This document shows, one piece after another, positions 47,160-56,252 of a DNA stretch of 64,000 bases (positions within the stretch are counted from its first letter, which is position 1; each line of letters begins with the position of its first letter). This DNA is from Pseudomonas parakoreensis. Lineage in GTDB: Bacteria > Pseudomonadota > Gammaproteobacteria > Pseudomonadales > Pseudomonadaceae. The position numbers and the translations under genes were made by a program. The notes under the pieces are model-generated. The model was not told the DNA's origin. It made no database searches and worked only from the letters and a program-made list of their open reading frames with translations. Location: positions 1-64,000 of the forward strand of contig NZ_BQHY01000024.1 of NCBI RefSeq assembly GCF_021602155.1, in the 5' to 3' direction.

Positions 47160-47804
47160 ATGTCAGCCGTTCGCAGCAAGATTTGCGGGATTACCCGCAT
47201 AGAGGATGCGTTGGCAGCGGTCGAGGCCGGGGCCGATGCCATCGGTTTCGTGTTTTATGCAAAAAGTCCGCGCGCAGTGAGCGTGCAGCAGGCAAGGGCG
47301 ATCATTCAGGCTTTGCCGCCCTTCGTGACGACGGTGGGCTTGTTCGTCAACGCCAGCCGCTGTGAATTGGGGGAAATCCTCGATGCCGTGCCGCTGGATC
47401 TGTTGCAGTTCCATGGCGACGAGACCGCTGAAGAGTGCGAAGGCTGGCATCGTCCGTACATCAAGGCATTGCGGGTCAAGGCCGGCGACGACATCGCGGC
47501 TGCCGTCGATGCCTATCCGAGTGCCAATGGCGTGCTGCTCGACACCTACGTCGAAGGCGTGCCTGGCGGAACCGGTGAGGCGTTCGACTGGTCATTGATT
47601 CCGCAGCAGTTGAGCAAGCCGCTGATCCTGGCGGGTGGCCTGACCCCGGAAAACGTCGCCGACGCCGTGGCCCGGGTCAAACCGTACGCCGTCGATGTCA
47701 GCGGCGGGGTAGAGGCGAGCAAGGGCATCAAGGATCCTGCGAAGATCCGCGCGTTCATCAATGCCGTACGCAGCAGCTCGCAGGGAGCGTCTACTTCGAT
47801 GTGA
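47160..47804 (+). CDS. trpF: Phosphoribosylanthranilate isomerase
   Basis: A 214-residue TIM-barrel enzyme of tryptophan synthesis. The catalytic Cys is in [12 protein letters not shown] and the Asp in [27 protein letters not shown] is the C-terminal phosphate-binding segment. It lies between truA and accD, away from other trp genes, as in other pseudomonads. Start chosen at 47160 after TTGAGGTTTTTATC. Confidence 0.96.
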   Translation: MSAVRSKICGITRIEDALAAVEAGADAIGFVFYAKSPRAVSVQQARAIIQALPPFVTTVGLFVNASRCELGEILDAVPLDLLQFHGDETAEECEGWHRPYIKALRVKAGDDIAAAVDAYPSANGVLLDTYVEGVPGGTGEAFDWSLIPQQLSKPLILAGGLTPENVADAVARVKPYAVDVSGGVEASKGIKDPAKIRAFINAVRSSSQGASTSM

Positions 47805-48004
47805 CGGCTGGCAGTCTGCCGCCGTCCATCAATGCACTTGCACAAAGCAGGCGAGGCTGAGGGTTTCTGGAGGTGCACGCAGGTCATGTTTCGCGCTGAC
47901 CGCGGCGTTCCACGAACCATCGCCACACACATGAATTTAGCTGAAGGGCATACGCGGGGCTGCGAACCAGAGCGTTCGGGCCGCCGGTACTGGAGAAAGA
48001 AAGC

Positions 48005-48925
48005 ATGAGCAACTGGTTGGTAGACAAACTGATCCCTTCGATCATGCGGTCGGAGGTCAAGAAGAGCTCGGTGCCTGAAGGTCTGTGGCACAAATGCCCG
48101 TCCTGCGAGGCTGTGCTGTATCGTCCTGAGCTGGAAAAGACCCTGGATGTTTGCCCCAAGTGCAACCACCACATGCGCATCGGCGCACGGGCGCGTATCG
48201 ACATCTTCCTGGATGCCGAAGGTCGCAACGAGCTGGGTGCCGATCTGGAGCCGGTTGACCGTCTGAAGTTCCGTGACGGCAAGAAGTACAAGGACCGTCT
48301 GGTCGCCGCACAGAAGCAGACCGGCGAAAAGGACGCGCTGATCTCCGTCAGCGGCATCTTGCTGGGCATGCCGGTGGTGGTGTCGGCGTTCGAATTCAAC
48401 TTCATGGGCGGTTCCATGGGTGCCATCGTCGGTGAGCGCTTCGTGCGCGCCGCCAACTACGCCCTGGAAAACCGTTGCCCGATGATCTGCTTCGCCGCCT
48501 CCGGTGGTGCGCGCATGCAGGAAGCGCTGATCTCGCTGATGCAAATGGCCAAGACATCGGCCGTACTGGCGCGCCTGCGTGAAGAAGGCATTCCGTTCAT
48601 CTCGGTGCTGACCGATCCGGTCTACGGCGGTGTTTCTGCCAGTCTGGCGATGCTTGGCGACGTGATCGTCGGTGAGCCAAAAGCCCTGATCGGCTTCGCC
48701 GGTCCGCGCGTGATCGAGCAGACCGTGCGGGAAAAACTGCCGGAAGGCTTCCAGCGCAGCGAGTTTCTGCTGGAGCATGGCGCAATCGACCTGATCATCG
48801 ATCGTCGTGAACTGCGTCCACGTCTGGGCAATCTGCTGGCGCAGCTGACCGGTCAGCCGACACCGACCTACGTCGCCGCTCCTGTCGAGCCAATCGTCGT
48901 TCCACCGGTGCCTGCCAACGTATGA
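48005..48925 (+). CDS. accD: Acetyl-CoA carboxylase carboxyltransferase subunit beta
   Basis: A 306-residue subunit that, with AccA, transfers carboxyl from biotin to acetyl-CoA for fatty acid synthesis. The N-terminal zinc ribbon has Cys31, Cys34, Cys50 and Cys53 (CPSC and CPKC). Crotonase-fold motifs include [11 protein letters not shown] and [10 protein letters not shown]. Its stop overlaps the folC start by four bases. The 200 bases before it carry no visible gene. Confidence 0.97.
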   Translation: MSNWLVDKLIPSIMRSEVKKSSVPEGLWHKCPSCEAVLYRPELEKTLDVCPKCNHHMRIGARARIDIFLDAEGRNELGADLEPVDRLKFRDGKKYKDRLVAAQKQTGEKDALISVSGILLGMPVVVSAFEFNFMGGSMGAIVGERFVRAANYALENRCPMICFAASGGARMQEALISLMQMAKTSAVLARLREEGIPFISVLTDPVYGGVSASLAMLGDVIVGEPKALIGFAGPRVIEQTVREKLPEGFQRSEFLLEHGAIDLIIDRRELRPRLGNLLAQLTGQPTPTYVAAPVEPIVVPPVPANV

Positions 48926-50229
48926 CCGAGCGTACCCTTGGCGAGTGGCTCGCCTACCTTGAACAGTTGCATCCATCGGCCATCGACATGGGGCTGGAGC
49001 GTTCGCAACAGGTAGCGTCCCGCATGGGACTGGGCCAGCCGGCGCCTCGGGTGATCACGGTCACCGGCACCAACGGCAAGGGTTCAACCTGCGCTTTCAT
49101 GGCTTCATTGCTACGGGCGCAGGGCCTGAGCGTAGGTGTCTACAATTCTCCGCACCTGCTGCGTTACAACGAGCGGGTGCAGCTCAATGGCGTCGAAGCC
49201 ACTGACGCACAGCTGTGCGAGGCCTTCGCTGCAGTCGAGGCCGGGCGAGGCGACACGTCCCTGACTTACTTCGAAATGGGTACCCTGGCGGCGTTCTGGC
49301 TGTTTCAACAGGCAAAACTTGACGCTGTGGTGCTGGAAGTCGGTCTGGGCGGGCGTCTGGATACGGTCAATGTGGTGGATGCCGATGTCGCGCTGGTCAC
49401 CAGCATTGGCGTTGATCATGCCGAATACCTGGGCAATACCCGTGAATCCGTGGCATTCGAGAAGGCCGGGATTTTCCGTCAGGGCAAACCTGCCTTGTGT
49501 GGTGATCTGAATCCTCCGCAGCCGTTGCTCGACAAGGCGCGCGAATTGGCGTGTCCGTTTTTCCTGCGTGGGCGTGATTTCGACCTGGGAGTCACTGAGC
49601 AGCATTGGCAATGGCGCGGTACCGATGCGCAAGGCCTGCAGGTCGAACTGCATGATCTGCCGTTGCTCGATCTGCCGATGGAAAACGCCGCGCTGGCCTT
49701 GCAGGCGTATCTGTTGCTCGGTCTGCCGTGGGATGCCTCGCAGATCGTTGCAGCCTTGCAGGCGACTCGCGTGGTCGGGCGTCTGGATCGTCGCTCCTTT
49801 GACTTCAATGGCAAACGCTTGAACCTGCTGCTGGATGTGGGACACAACCCGCACGCGGCGGAATATCTGGCGCGGCGTCTGGCCAGTCGGCCACTGGCGG
49901 GCAAACGTCTGGCGGTGTTCGGCTTGCTGGCCGACAAGGATCTGGATGGTGTTGTCGGTGAATTGAATGCTAGTGTCCAGCATTGGGCGGTCGCGCCGCT
50001 GGATTCGCCGCGTTCGCGCCCGGTCAGCGAATTGCACGCCGGGTTACAGAACCTTGGCGCATCCGTCACGTCCTATGACAGTGTTGCGGCGGCGCTGGAA
50101 GGGCAGTGCGCAGTGGCCACCAGTGACGACGAGATTCTGTTGTTCGGATCATTTTATTGTGTCGCCGAGGCCCTTGAATGGCTGGCCCGGCGCTCCACGG
50201 AGGAAGCGGCAAATGGCTTTGCTGGATAA
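48922..50229 (+). CDS. folC: Dihydrofolate/folylpolyglutamate synthase
   Basis: A 435-residue bifunctional Mur-ligase-fold enzyme that adds glutamate to dihydropteroate and to tetrahydrofolate. The P-loop is [14 protein letters not shown], with the omega-loop [16 protein letters not shown], ATPase residues in [15 protein letters not shown] and the C-terminal [17 protein letters not shown] overlap with accD indicates translational coupling. Confidence 0.96.
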   Translation: MTERTLGEWLAYLEQLHPSAIDMGLERSQQVASRMGLGQPAPRVITVTGTNGKGSTCAFMASLLRAQGLSVGVYNSPHLLRYNERVQLNGVEATDAQLCEAFAAVEAGRGDTSLTYFEMGTLAAFWLFQQAKLDAVVLEVGLGGRLDTVNVVDADVALVTSIGVDHAEYLGNTRESVAFEKAGIFRQGKPALCGDLNPPQPLLDKARELACPFFLRGRDFDLGVTEQHWQWRGTDAQGLQVELHDLPLLDLPMENAALALQAYLLLGLPWDASQIVAALQATRVVGRLDRRSFDFNGKRLNLLLDVGHNPHAAEYLARRLASRPLAGKRLAVFGLLADKDLDGVVGELNASVQHWAVAPLDSPRSRPVSELHAGLQNLGASVTSYDSVAAALEGQCAVATSDDEILLFGSFYCVAEALEWLARRSTEEAANGFAG

Positions 50230-50878
50230 AGCGTACAAGCAGCGCATGGTTGGTGCCCTGGTGCTGGTGGCACTGGCGGTGATTTTCCTGCCGATGCTGT
50301 TTTCCCGTCAGGACGAGCAACGTCAAGTGACGGTCGAGGCGCCATCCGCACCGCAAGCGCCGGCTGTGCCGCAAGTGCAGCTCGAGCCGGTGGCCGTGCC
50401 TGAGCCGCAAGCACTGCCGCAGGAGCCGGTACCGAGCGACGACGAAGTGGCCGAGCAATCGGCGCCGTCGATGCCGATTGACGCAGCACCGGCACCCGCG
50501 CCGACCCCGGCTCCGGCTCCGGCAGCCAAACCGGTTGCGCCTGCGCCCGTTGCCAAACCTGCTGCGGCGCCGGCTCAGCCGATTGCTGCGGCTGCGGCCA
50601 AGCCTGATACCACGCAAAGCCGGGTCGATGCCAACGGTCTGTCGGTCAGCTGGTCGGTGCAACTGGCCAGCCTGTCGAGCCGTGAGGGCGCGGAATCGCT
50701 GCAGAAAACCCTGCGCAGCCAAGGCTACAACGCTTACATCCGTTCTGCCGATGGCAAGAATCGGGTGTTCGTCGGGCCGCTGATCGAACGTGCCGAGGCT
50801 GATCGTCTGCGGGATGTGTTGAGCCGTCAGCAGAACCTCAAGGGTTTTGTCGTGCGCTTTCAGCCCGAGCGCGGCTAG
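50213..50878 (+). CDS. SPOR-domain protein (DedD-like)
   Basis: A 221-residue cell-division-associated protein: cytoplasmic [11 protein letters not shown], one transmembrane helix (about 12-30), a long Pro/Ala-rich periplasmic linker and a C-terminal SPOR domain (SWSVQLASLSSREGAESLQK, NRVFVGPLIERAEADRL) that binds denuded peptidoglycan at the septum. Its start lies inside the end of folC (17-base overlap). Position and architecture match DedD. Confidence 0.9.
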   Translation: MALLDKAYKQRMVGALVLVALAVIFLPMLFSRQDEQRQVTVEAPSAPQAPAVPQVQLEPVAVPEPQALPQEPVPSDDEVAEQSAPSMPIDAAPAPAPTPAPAPAAKPVAPAPVAKPAAAPAQPIAAAAAKPDTTQSRVDANGLSVSWSVQLASLSSREGAESLQKTLRSQGYNAYIRSADGKNRVFVGPLIERAEADRLRDVLSRQQNLKGFVVRFQPERG

Positions 50879-50976
50879 GATCTATCGATTCGATTGAAAT
50901 GCACTGAAAATCGCAGCTTACCGACAGCGGTGCGCTCTGCTAAAATGCGCCGCCTTATCCGTCTGTAGGCTGCACT

Positions 50977-51537
50977 GTGCCATTTACCCTGGTTGACTGG
51001 GCGATCGTTGCAATCATCGCCATCTCCGCTTTGATCAGTTTGAGCCGCGGCTTCGTCAAGGAAGCATTATCGCTGGTGACCTGGATCATCGCAGGAGCGG
51101 TTGCCTGGATGTTCGGTGGCTCACTGTCCGAGTACCTCGCCGGATACATCGAAACCCCATCGGCTCGCGTGATCGCGGGCTGTGCCATCATGTTTGTCGC
51201 CACACTGATCGTGGGCGCAATGATCAATTATCTTATCGGCGAGTTGGTGCGCGTGACCGGGTTGTCCGGCACCGACCGATTCCTGGGCATGGCCTTCGGC
51301 GCGGCGCGTGGCGTGTTGCTGGTGGTCGTGGCAGTCGGGCTGTTGAGCCTGGGGCCGGTACAGCAGGACGGGTGGTGGAAAGAATCACAGCTCGTGCCAA
51401 AGTTTCTATTGGTCGCCGACTGGTCCAAAAACCTGATTCTCGGGTGGAGCAGTCAGTGGCTTGCCAGCGGAATCAGCGTACCCGCTGATATTCCGTTCAA
51501 GGAGCAGCTCTTGCCGTCGGCCAAAACGCCACAGTGA
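50977..51537 (+). CDS. cvpA: Colicin V production family protein CvpA
   Basis: A 186-residue inner-membrane protein with about four to five hydrophobic helices; N-terminus PFTLVDWAIVAIIAISALIS and the family segment SRGFVKEALSL. The start is GTG at 50977. It lies 41 bases before purF, the usual cvpA-purF pair. Its cellular role concerns envelope homeostasis and is not well defined. Confidence 0.93.
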   Translation: MPFTLVDWAIVAIIAISALISLSRGFVKEALSLVTWIIAGAVAWMFGGSLSEYLAGYIETPSARVIAGCAIMFVATLIVGAMINYLIGELVRVTGLSGTDRFLGMAFGAARGVLLVVVAVGLLSLGPVQQDGWWKESQLVPKFLLVADWSKNLILGWSSQWLASGISVPADIPFKEQLLPSAKTPQ

Positions 51538-51578
51538 GTGTTGTTCAGTTCAGATCCATTAAGTAGGGGTTGCGTCGC

Positions 51579-53084
51579 ATGTGTGGCATCGTCGGTATCG
51601 TCGGTAAGTCGAACGTCAATCAGGCGCTGTATGACGCGCTAACCGTGCTCCAGCACCGCGGCCAGGACGCTGCCGGTATCGTGACCAGCCATGATGGCCG
51701 GTTGTTCTTGCGCAAGGACAATGGTCTGGTGCGTGACGTGTTTCAGCAGCGTCACATGCAGCGCCTGGTCGGCCACATGGGTATCGGCCACGTGCGTTAT
51801 CCGACCGCCGGCAGCTCGACCTCGGCCGAAGCGCAGCCGTTTTACGTCAACTCGCCTTACGGCATCACCCTGGCGCACAACGGCAACCTGACCAATGTTG
51901 AACAGTTGGCCAAGGAAATCTACGAATCCGACCTGCGTCACGTCAACACCAGTTCCGACTCGGAAGTGCTGCTCAACGTGTTCGCCCACGAGCTGGCCCA
52001 GCGCGGCAAGCTGCAGCCGACCGAAGAAGACGTGTTTGCCGCCGTGACCGACGTGCACAACCGTTGCGTCGGCGGTTACGCCGTGGTGGCAATGATCACC
52101 GGTTACGGCATCGTCGGTTTCCGTGACCCGCACGGCATTCGTCCGATCGTGTTCGGCCAGCGTCACACCGACGAAGGCGTCGAGTACATGATCGCTTCCG
52201 AAAGCGTTTCGCTGGACGTACTCGGTTTCACCCTGATCCGCGACCTGGCCCCGGGCGAAGCGGTCTACATCACTGAAGACGGCAAGCTGCACACCCGTCA
52301 GTGCGCGACCAACCCGTCCCTGACCCCGTGCATCTTCGAACACGTTTACCTGGCGCGTCCGGATTCGATCATCGACGGCGTGTCGGTGTACAAGGCGCGT
52401 CTGCGCATGGGTGAGAAACTCGCCGAGAAGATCCTGCGCGAGCGTCCAGAGCACGACATCGACGTGGTCATCCCGATTCCGGACACCAGCCGCACCGCCG
52501 CGCTGGAGCTGGCGAACCATCTGGGCGTGAAATTCCGCGAAGGTTTCGTCAAGAACCGTTACATCGGCCGGACCTTCATCATGCCGGGCCAGGCGGCGCG
52601 CAAGAAATCGGTTCGCCAGAAGCTCAACGCTATCGAACTGGAATTCCGCGGCAAGAACGTGATGCTGGTCGACGACTCGATCGTGCGCGGCACCACCTGC
52701 AAGCAGATCATTCAGATGGCCCGCGAAGCCGGCGCGAAAAACGTCTACTTCTGCTCGGCGGCCCCGGCCGTACGCTTCCCGAACGTTTACGGCATCGACA
52801 TGCCGAGCGCTCACGAACTGATCGCACACAACCGTTCGACGCAGGACGTGGCGGATCTGATCGGCGCAGACTGGCTGATCTATCAGGATTTGCCTGACTT
52901 GATCGAAGCGGTCGGTGGCGGCAAGATCAAGATCGAAAACTTCGATTGCGCGGTGTTCGACGGCAAGTACGTCACCGGCGACGTCGACGAGGCTTACCTG
53001 GACAAGATCGAGCAGGCACGCAACGATGCCTCCAAGGTCAAGACCCAGGCGGTCAGTGCGATCATCGATCTGTACAACAACTGA
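51579..53084 (+). CDS. purF: Amidophosphoribosyltransferase
   Basis: A 501-residue enzyme catalysing the first committed step of purine synthesis. After Met removal Cys1 (MCGIVGIVG) is the glutaminase nucleophile; the PRPP site is [17 protein letters not shown]. The start at 51579 is fixed by the need for N-terminal Cys; an ATG three codons upstream at 51570 is excluded. A stem-loop follows the stop. Confidence 0.97.
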   Translation: MCGIVGIVGKSNVNQALYDALTVLQHRGQDAAGIVTSHDGRLFLRKDNGLVRDVFQQRHMQRLVGHMGIGHVRYPTAGSSTSAEAQPFYVNSPYGITLAHNGNLTNVEQLAKEIYESDLRHVNTSSDSEVLLNVFAHELAQRGKLQPTEEDVFAAVTDVHNRCVGGYAVVAMITGYGIVGFRDPHGIRPIVFGQRHTDEGVEYMIASESVSLDVLGFTLIRDLAPGEAVYITEDGKLHTRQCATNPSLTPCIFEHVYLARPDSIIDGVSVYKARLRMGEKLAEKILRERPEHDIDVVIPIPDTSRTAALELANHLGVKFREGFVKNRYIGRTFIMPGQAARKKSVRQKLNAIELEFRGKNVMLVDDSIVRGTTCKQIIQMAREAGAKNVYFCSAAPAVRFPNVYGIDMPSAHELIAHNRSTQDVADLIGADWLIYQDLPDLIEAVGGGKIKIENFDCAVFDGKYVTGDVDEAYLDKIEQARNDASKVKTQAVSAIIDLYNN

Positions 53085-53090
53085 GTTTCT

Positions 53091-53115
53091 ACCGGCCCTG
53101 AGGGGCCGGTTTTGT
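53091..53115 (+). terminator. Stem-loop terminator between purF and metZ
   Basis: ACCGGCCCTGAGGGGCCGGTTTT is a compact GC-rich stem with a short T run. Confidence 0.75.
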
Positions 53116-53164
53116 ATCTGGCAAAAGACTTTCATTTATTCAGAACAGGGCAAGGAGTGACAGC

Positions 53165-54376
53165 ATGAGTCAGGAATGGGATGCCGGTCGGCTGGACAGC
53201 GACCTCGAAGGCGTAGCGTTCGATACCCTGGCCGTACGTGCCGGTCAGCACCGTACGCCGGAAGGCGAACACGGTGATCCGATGTTCTTCACTTCCAGCT
53301 ATGTGTTCCGCACCGCCGCCGACGCGGCCGCGCGCTTTGCCGGGGAAGTGCCGGGCAACGTTTACTCGCGTTACACCAACCCGACTGTGCGCGCGTTCGA
53401 GGAACGTATTGCTGCGCTGGAGGGCGCCGAGCAAGCGGTTGCCACTGCCACGGGCATGGCCGCGATCATGGCGGTGGTGATGAGCCTGTGCAGCGCCGGC
53501 GATCATGTGCTGGTGTCGCGCAGCGTATTCGGTTCGACCATCAGCCTGTTCGAAAAGTACTTCAAGCGTTTCGGCGTGGAAGTCGATTACGTGCCGCTGG
53601 CCGATCTGTCGGGTTGGGAGGCGGCGATCAAACCGAACACCAAGCTGTTGTTCGTCGAGTCGCCGTCCAATCCGTTGGCCGAGCTGGTGGATATCACCGC
53701 GCTGGCGGAAATCGCTCACGCCAAAGGCGCGATGCTGGTGGTCGACAACTGCTTCTGCACGCCTGCCTTGCAGCAACCGCTGAAGCTCGGTGCAGACATC
53801 GTCGTGCATTCGGCAACCAAGTTCATCGACGGCCAGGGCCGGTGCATGGGCGGGGTGGTGGCCGGTCGCAGCGAGCAGATGAAAGAAGTTGTCGGTTTCC
53901 TGCGCACCGCCGGGCCGACCCTCAGCCCGTTCAATGCGTGGATCTTCCTCAAGGGCCTGGAAACCCTGAACCTGCGGATGAAGGCGCACTGCGCCAACGC
54001 CCAGCAACTCGCCGAGTGGCTGGAGCAGCAGGACGGTATCGAGAAAGTCCATTACGCCGGGCTCAAGAGCCATCCGCAGCACGAACTGGCCCAGCGTCAG
54101 CAGAAGGGCTTCGGTGCGGTGGTGAGTTTCGAGGTCAAGGGCGGCAAAGAGGGCGCATGGCGCTTTATCGACGCCACCCGCTTGATCTCGATCACTGCCA
54201 ACCTTGGTGACAGCAAAACCACCATCACCCATCCGAGCACCACCTCCCACGGCCGTCTGGCGCCGCAGGAGCGTGAGGCGGCGGGGATTCGTGACAGCCT
54301 GATCCGCATTGCGGTCGGTCTGGAAGACGTGGCGGACCTGCAGGCCGACCTGTCGCGCGGTCTGGCGGCGTTGTGA
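53165..54376 (+). CDS. metZ: O-succinylhomoserine sulfhydrylase
   Basis: A 403-residue PLP enzyme of the Cys/Met metabolism family that makes homocysteine directly from O-succinylhomoserine and sulfide, bypassing cystathionine. The PLP lysine is in [32 protein letters not shown] and the C-terminal SLGDSKTT-type segment ([17 protein letters not shown]) fit. An AAGGAGTGACAGC site precedes it. Confidence 0.92.
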   Translation: MSQEWDAGRLDSDLEGVAFDTLAVRAGQHRTPEGEHGDPMFFTSSYVFRTAADAAARFAGEVPGNVYSRYTNPTVRAFEERIAALEGAEQAVATATGMAAIMAVVMSLCSAGDHVLVSRSVFGSTISLFEKYFKRFGVEVDYVPLADLSGWEAAIKPNTKLLFVESPSNPLAELVDITALAEIAHAKGAMLVVDNCFCTPALQQPLKLGADIVVHSATKFIDGQGRCMGGVVAGRSEQMKEVVGFLRTAGPTLSPFNAWIFLKGLETLNLRMKAHCANAQQLAEWLEQQDGIEKVHYAGLKSHPQHELAQRQQKGFGAVVSFEVKGGKEGAWRFIDATRLISITANLGDSKTTITHPSTTSHGRLAPQEREAAGIRDSLIRIAVGLEDVADLQADLSRGLAAL

Positions 54377-55149
54377 TCGAGTTGTCGACGCCGACGGCGG
54401 GTACCCATGGCCGCGTGGCGCTGGTCACCGGCGCCGCGCGTGGCATCGGTCTGGGCATCGCGGCCTGGCTGATCAGCGAAGGCTGGCAAGTGGTGCTGAC
54501 CGATCTTGATCGCGCACGCGGTTCGAAAGTAGCGAAGGTGCTGGGCGAGAATGCCTGGTTCATCGCCATGGACGTGGCGGATGAAAGTCAGGTGGCATTG
54601 GGTGTTGCTGAAGTGCTTGGGCAATTCGGTCGTCTCGATGCGTTAGTGTGCAACGCGGCGGTGGCTGATCCGCACAACATCACCCTGGAAAGTCTGGATC
54701 TGGCGTACTGGAATCGGGTGCTGGCGGTGAATCTCAGCGGGCCGATGCTGCTGGCCAAGCACTGCGCGCCGTATCTGCGCGCGCACAACGGCTCGATCGT
54801 CAATCTGGCCTCGACCCGTGCGCGGCAGTCGGAGGCAGATTCCGAGGCCTATGCGGCGAGCAAGGGCGGGTTGTTGGCGCTGACCCATGCGCTGGCGATC
54901 AGTCTTGGGCCGGAGATTCGGGTCAACGCGGTCAGTCCCGGCTGGATCGATGCGCGGGATCCTTCTGCGCGTCGAGCCGAGCCGCTGGCCGATGCCGATC
55001 ATGCGCAGCATCCGGCGGGCAGGGTAGGGACGGTCGAGGATGTGGCGGCGATGGTTGCGTGGCTGTTGTCGCGCAATGCCGGGTTTGTCACCGGGCAGGA
55101 ATTCGTCGTGGATGGCGGCATGACCAAGAAGATGATTTACACCGAGTAG
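54373..55149 (+). CDS. SDR-family oxidoreductase
   Basis: A 258-residue classical short-chain dehydrogenase. Cofactor motif [15 protein letters not shown] motif in VCNAAVADP, catalytic Ser in NLASTRA and the YxxxK as YAASKGG. The start is a GTG that overlaps the metZ stop (GTGA), indicating coupling. The preferred NAD(P) form and substrate are unknown. The conserved link to metZ suggests a role around methionine metabolism, but this is only positional. Confidence 0.9.
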   Translation: MIELSTPTAGTHGRVALVTGAARGIGLGIAAWLISEGWQVVLTDLDRARGSKVAKVLGENAWFIAMDVADESQVALGVAEVLGQFGRLDALVCNAAVADPHNITLESLDLAYWNRVLAVNLSGPMLLAKHCAPYLRAHNGSIVNLASTRARQSEADSEAYAASKGGLLALTHALAISLGPEIRVNAVSPGWIDARDPSARRAEPLADADHAQHPAGRVGTVEDVAAMVAWLLSRNAGFVTGQEFVVDGGMTKKMIYTE

Positions 55150-55190
55150 ATCGCGTGCTTCTCCTGAATTTGCGTCAAATGGGCTGCCGT

Positions 55191-55260
55191 CTTCGCGAGC
55201 AAGCTCGCTCCCACATTTGGAATGCAATCCCCTGTGGAAGCGAGCTTGCTCGCGAATGCA
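55191..55260. repeat. REP pair, GAGCAAGCTCGCTCCCACA family
   Basis: TTCGCGAGCAAGCTCGCTCC and GAAGCGAGCTTGCTCGCGAA face each other over a short loop, related to the pair at 19441-19527. Confidence 0.85.
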
Positions 55261-55365
55261 GTCTTGCAGGATGGAAACAATTTCGTCTTTTTCAGAAAAA
55301 CTTCAATCCTGCTATTGACTTAGGTTCGCCACCTGCGTAAATTTCGCGGCCTCGGAGATGCAAAC

Positions 55366-55441
55366 GGGTGATTAGCTCAGCTGGGAGAGCGTCTGCCTTA
55401 CAAGCAGAATGTCGGCGGTTCGATCCCGTCATCACCCACCA
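55366..55441 (+). tRNA. tRNA-Val (TAC)
   Basis: A 76-base cloverleaf with encoded CCA; acceptor GGGTGAT/ATCACCC, anticodon TAC in CTTACAA. Confidence 0.97.
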
Positions 55442-55495
55442 CTCCCGAGAAACTTGCGAAAGCAAGAGGTAGGCTGAAAGTGCCTCCACCGACGC

Positions 55496-55572
55496 GCAGC
55501 GGTAGTTCAGTCGGTTAGAATACCGGCCTGTCACGCCGGGGGTCGCGGGTTCGAGTCCCGTCCGCTGCGCCA
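55496..55572 (+). tRNA. tRNA-Asp (GTC), copy 1
   Basis: A 77-base cloverleaf with encoded CCA; acceptor GCAGCGG/CCGCTGC, anticodon GTC in CTGTCAC. Confidence 0.97.
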
Positions 55573-55666
55573 TATTTTACGAGTCGGGCATTGTCCGGTT
55601 CGCGATTGAAAAGCACCGAAGCTTTCAGTCAAAACGAGTTACTTGAGCGCAAGCTCAAAGCGATAC

Positions 55667-55743
55667 GCAGCGGTAGTTCAGTCGGTTAGAATACCGGCCT
55701 GTCACGCCGGGGGTCGCGGGTTCGAGTCCCGTCCGCTGCGCCA
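55667..55743 (+). tRNA. tRNA-Asp (GTC), copy 2
   Basis: Identical to copy 1 over all 77 bases, 94 bases downstream. Confidence 0.97.
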
Positions 55744-55814
55744 TATCTGTTTCAAGGACCACTGAACGCCTTGAAACACCGAAAGCAACCCTTGGTTGAT
55801 TCGGAATCGATAGC

Positions 55815-55846
55815 AAAGACCCTGGTCGAAAGACCGGGGTTTTTTG
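55815..55846 (+). terminator. Terminator of the Val-Asp-Asp tRNA unit
   Basis: AAAGACCCTGGTC and GACCGGGGTTTTTTG form a stem (with one mismatch) followed by six T. Confidence 0.8.
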
Positions 55847-55896
55847 TGTCTGAAATTTGACCGCTCTCCCTTCACTACCCAGTCCTGCACAAATCC

Positions 55897-55990
55897 CTGC
55901 AGGAGCTGCGGCACGCTGCAATCTTTTGATTTTGATCGTAGAAGTAGGATCAAAAAATCGCAGCCTCGTTTCACTCGACAGCGCCTGCAT
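55897..55990. repeat. Degenerate REP pair, AGATCGCAGC family
   Basis: GCAGGAGCTGCGGCACGCTG with CAATCTTTTG faces AAAAAATCGCAGCC and ending GCGCCTGCA; the same palindrome family as at 18545 but with several changes in both arms. Confidence 0.6.
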
Positions 55991-56252
55991 GAAGTGGGCA
56001 ACCGCATTCGACTGTGTATGGCGGGGGGCAATCGACCTCATGCGGTGCCACGTCGCATTGATTTTTTGATTCTTTAGTCAAATTTTTGTAACTGGTTGTT
56101 TGCTGCGAGCGCGGAAACCTTTAAAGTTAACCTTTCGGTCAGCTTTGCACTGTCAACACGCCCTTTGTTTAGCCAAGAAGGGCTTCTGCAAGACTCGAGA
56201 TTCCCAGTAGATAACCAGAAGGGCGGACACATAACCGCCCAGAGGATGATCC
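55991..56252. other. Leader region of the molybdenum-hydroxylase operon
   Basis: No gene is supported between the tRNA terminator and the operon. The stretch 56060-56150 is AT-rich and contains CTTTAAAGTTAACCTTTCGG; it probably holds the operon promoter, which I cannot define. The first gene has an AGAGGATGATCC ribosome site. Confidence 0.4.

Noticed and set aside
55292-56041. Minus-strand frames giving peptides such as RTGLEPATPGVTGRYSNRL
   Set aside because: These are translations of tRNA-Asp and tRNA-Val genes in reverse, a well-known annotation artefact.
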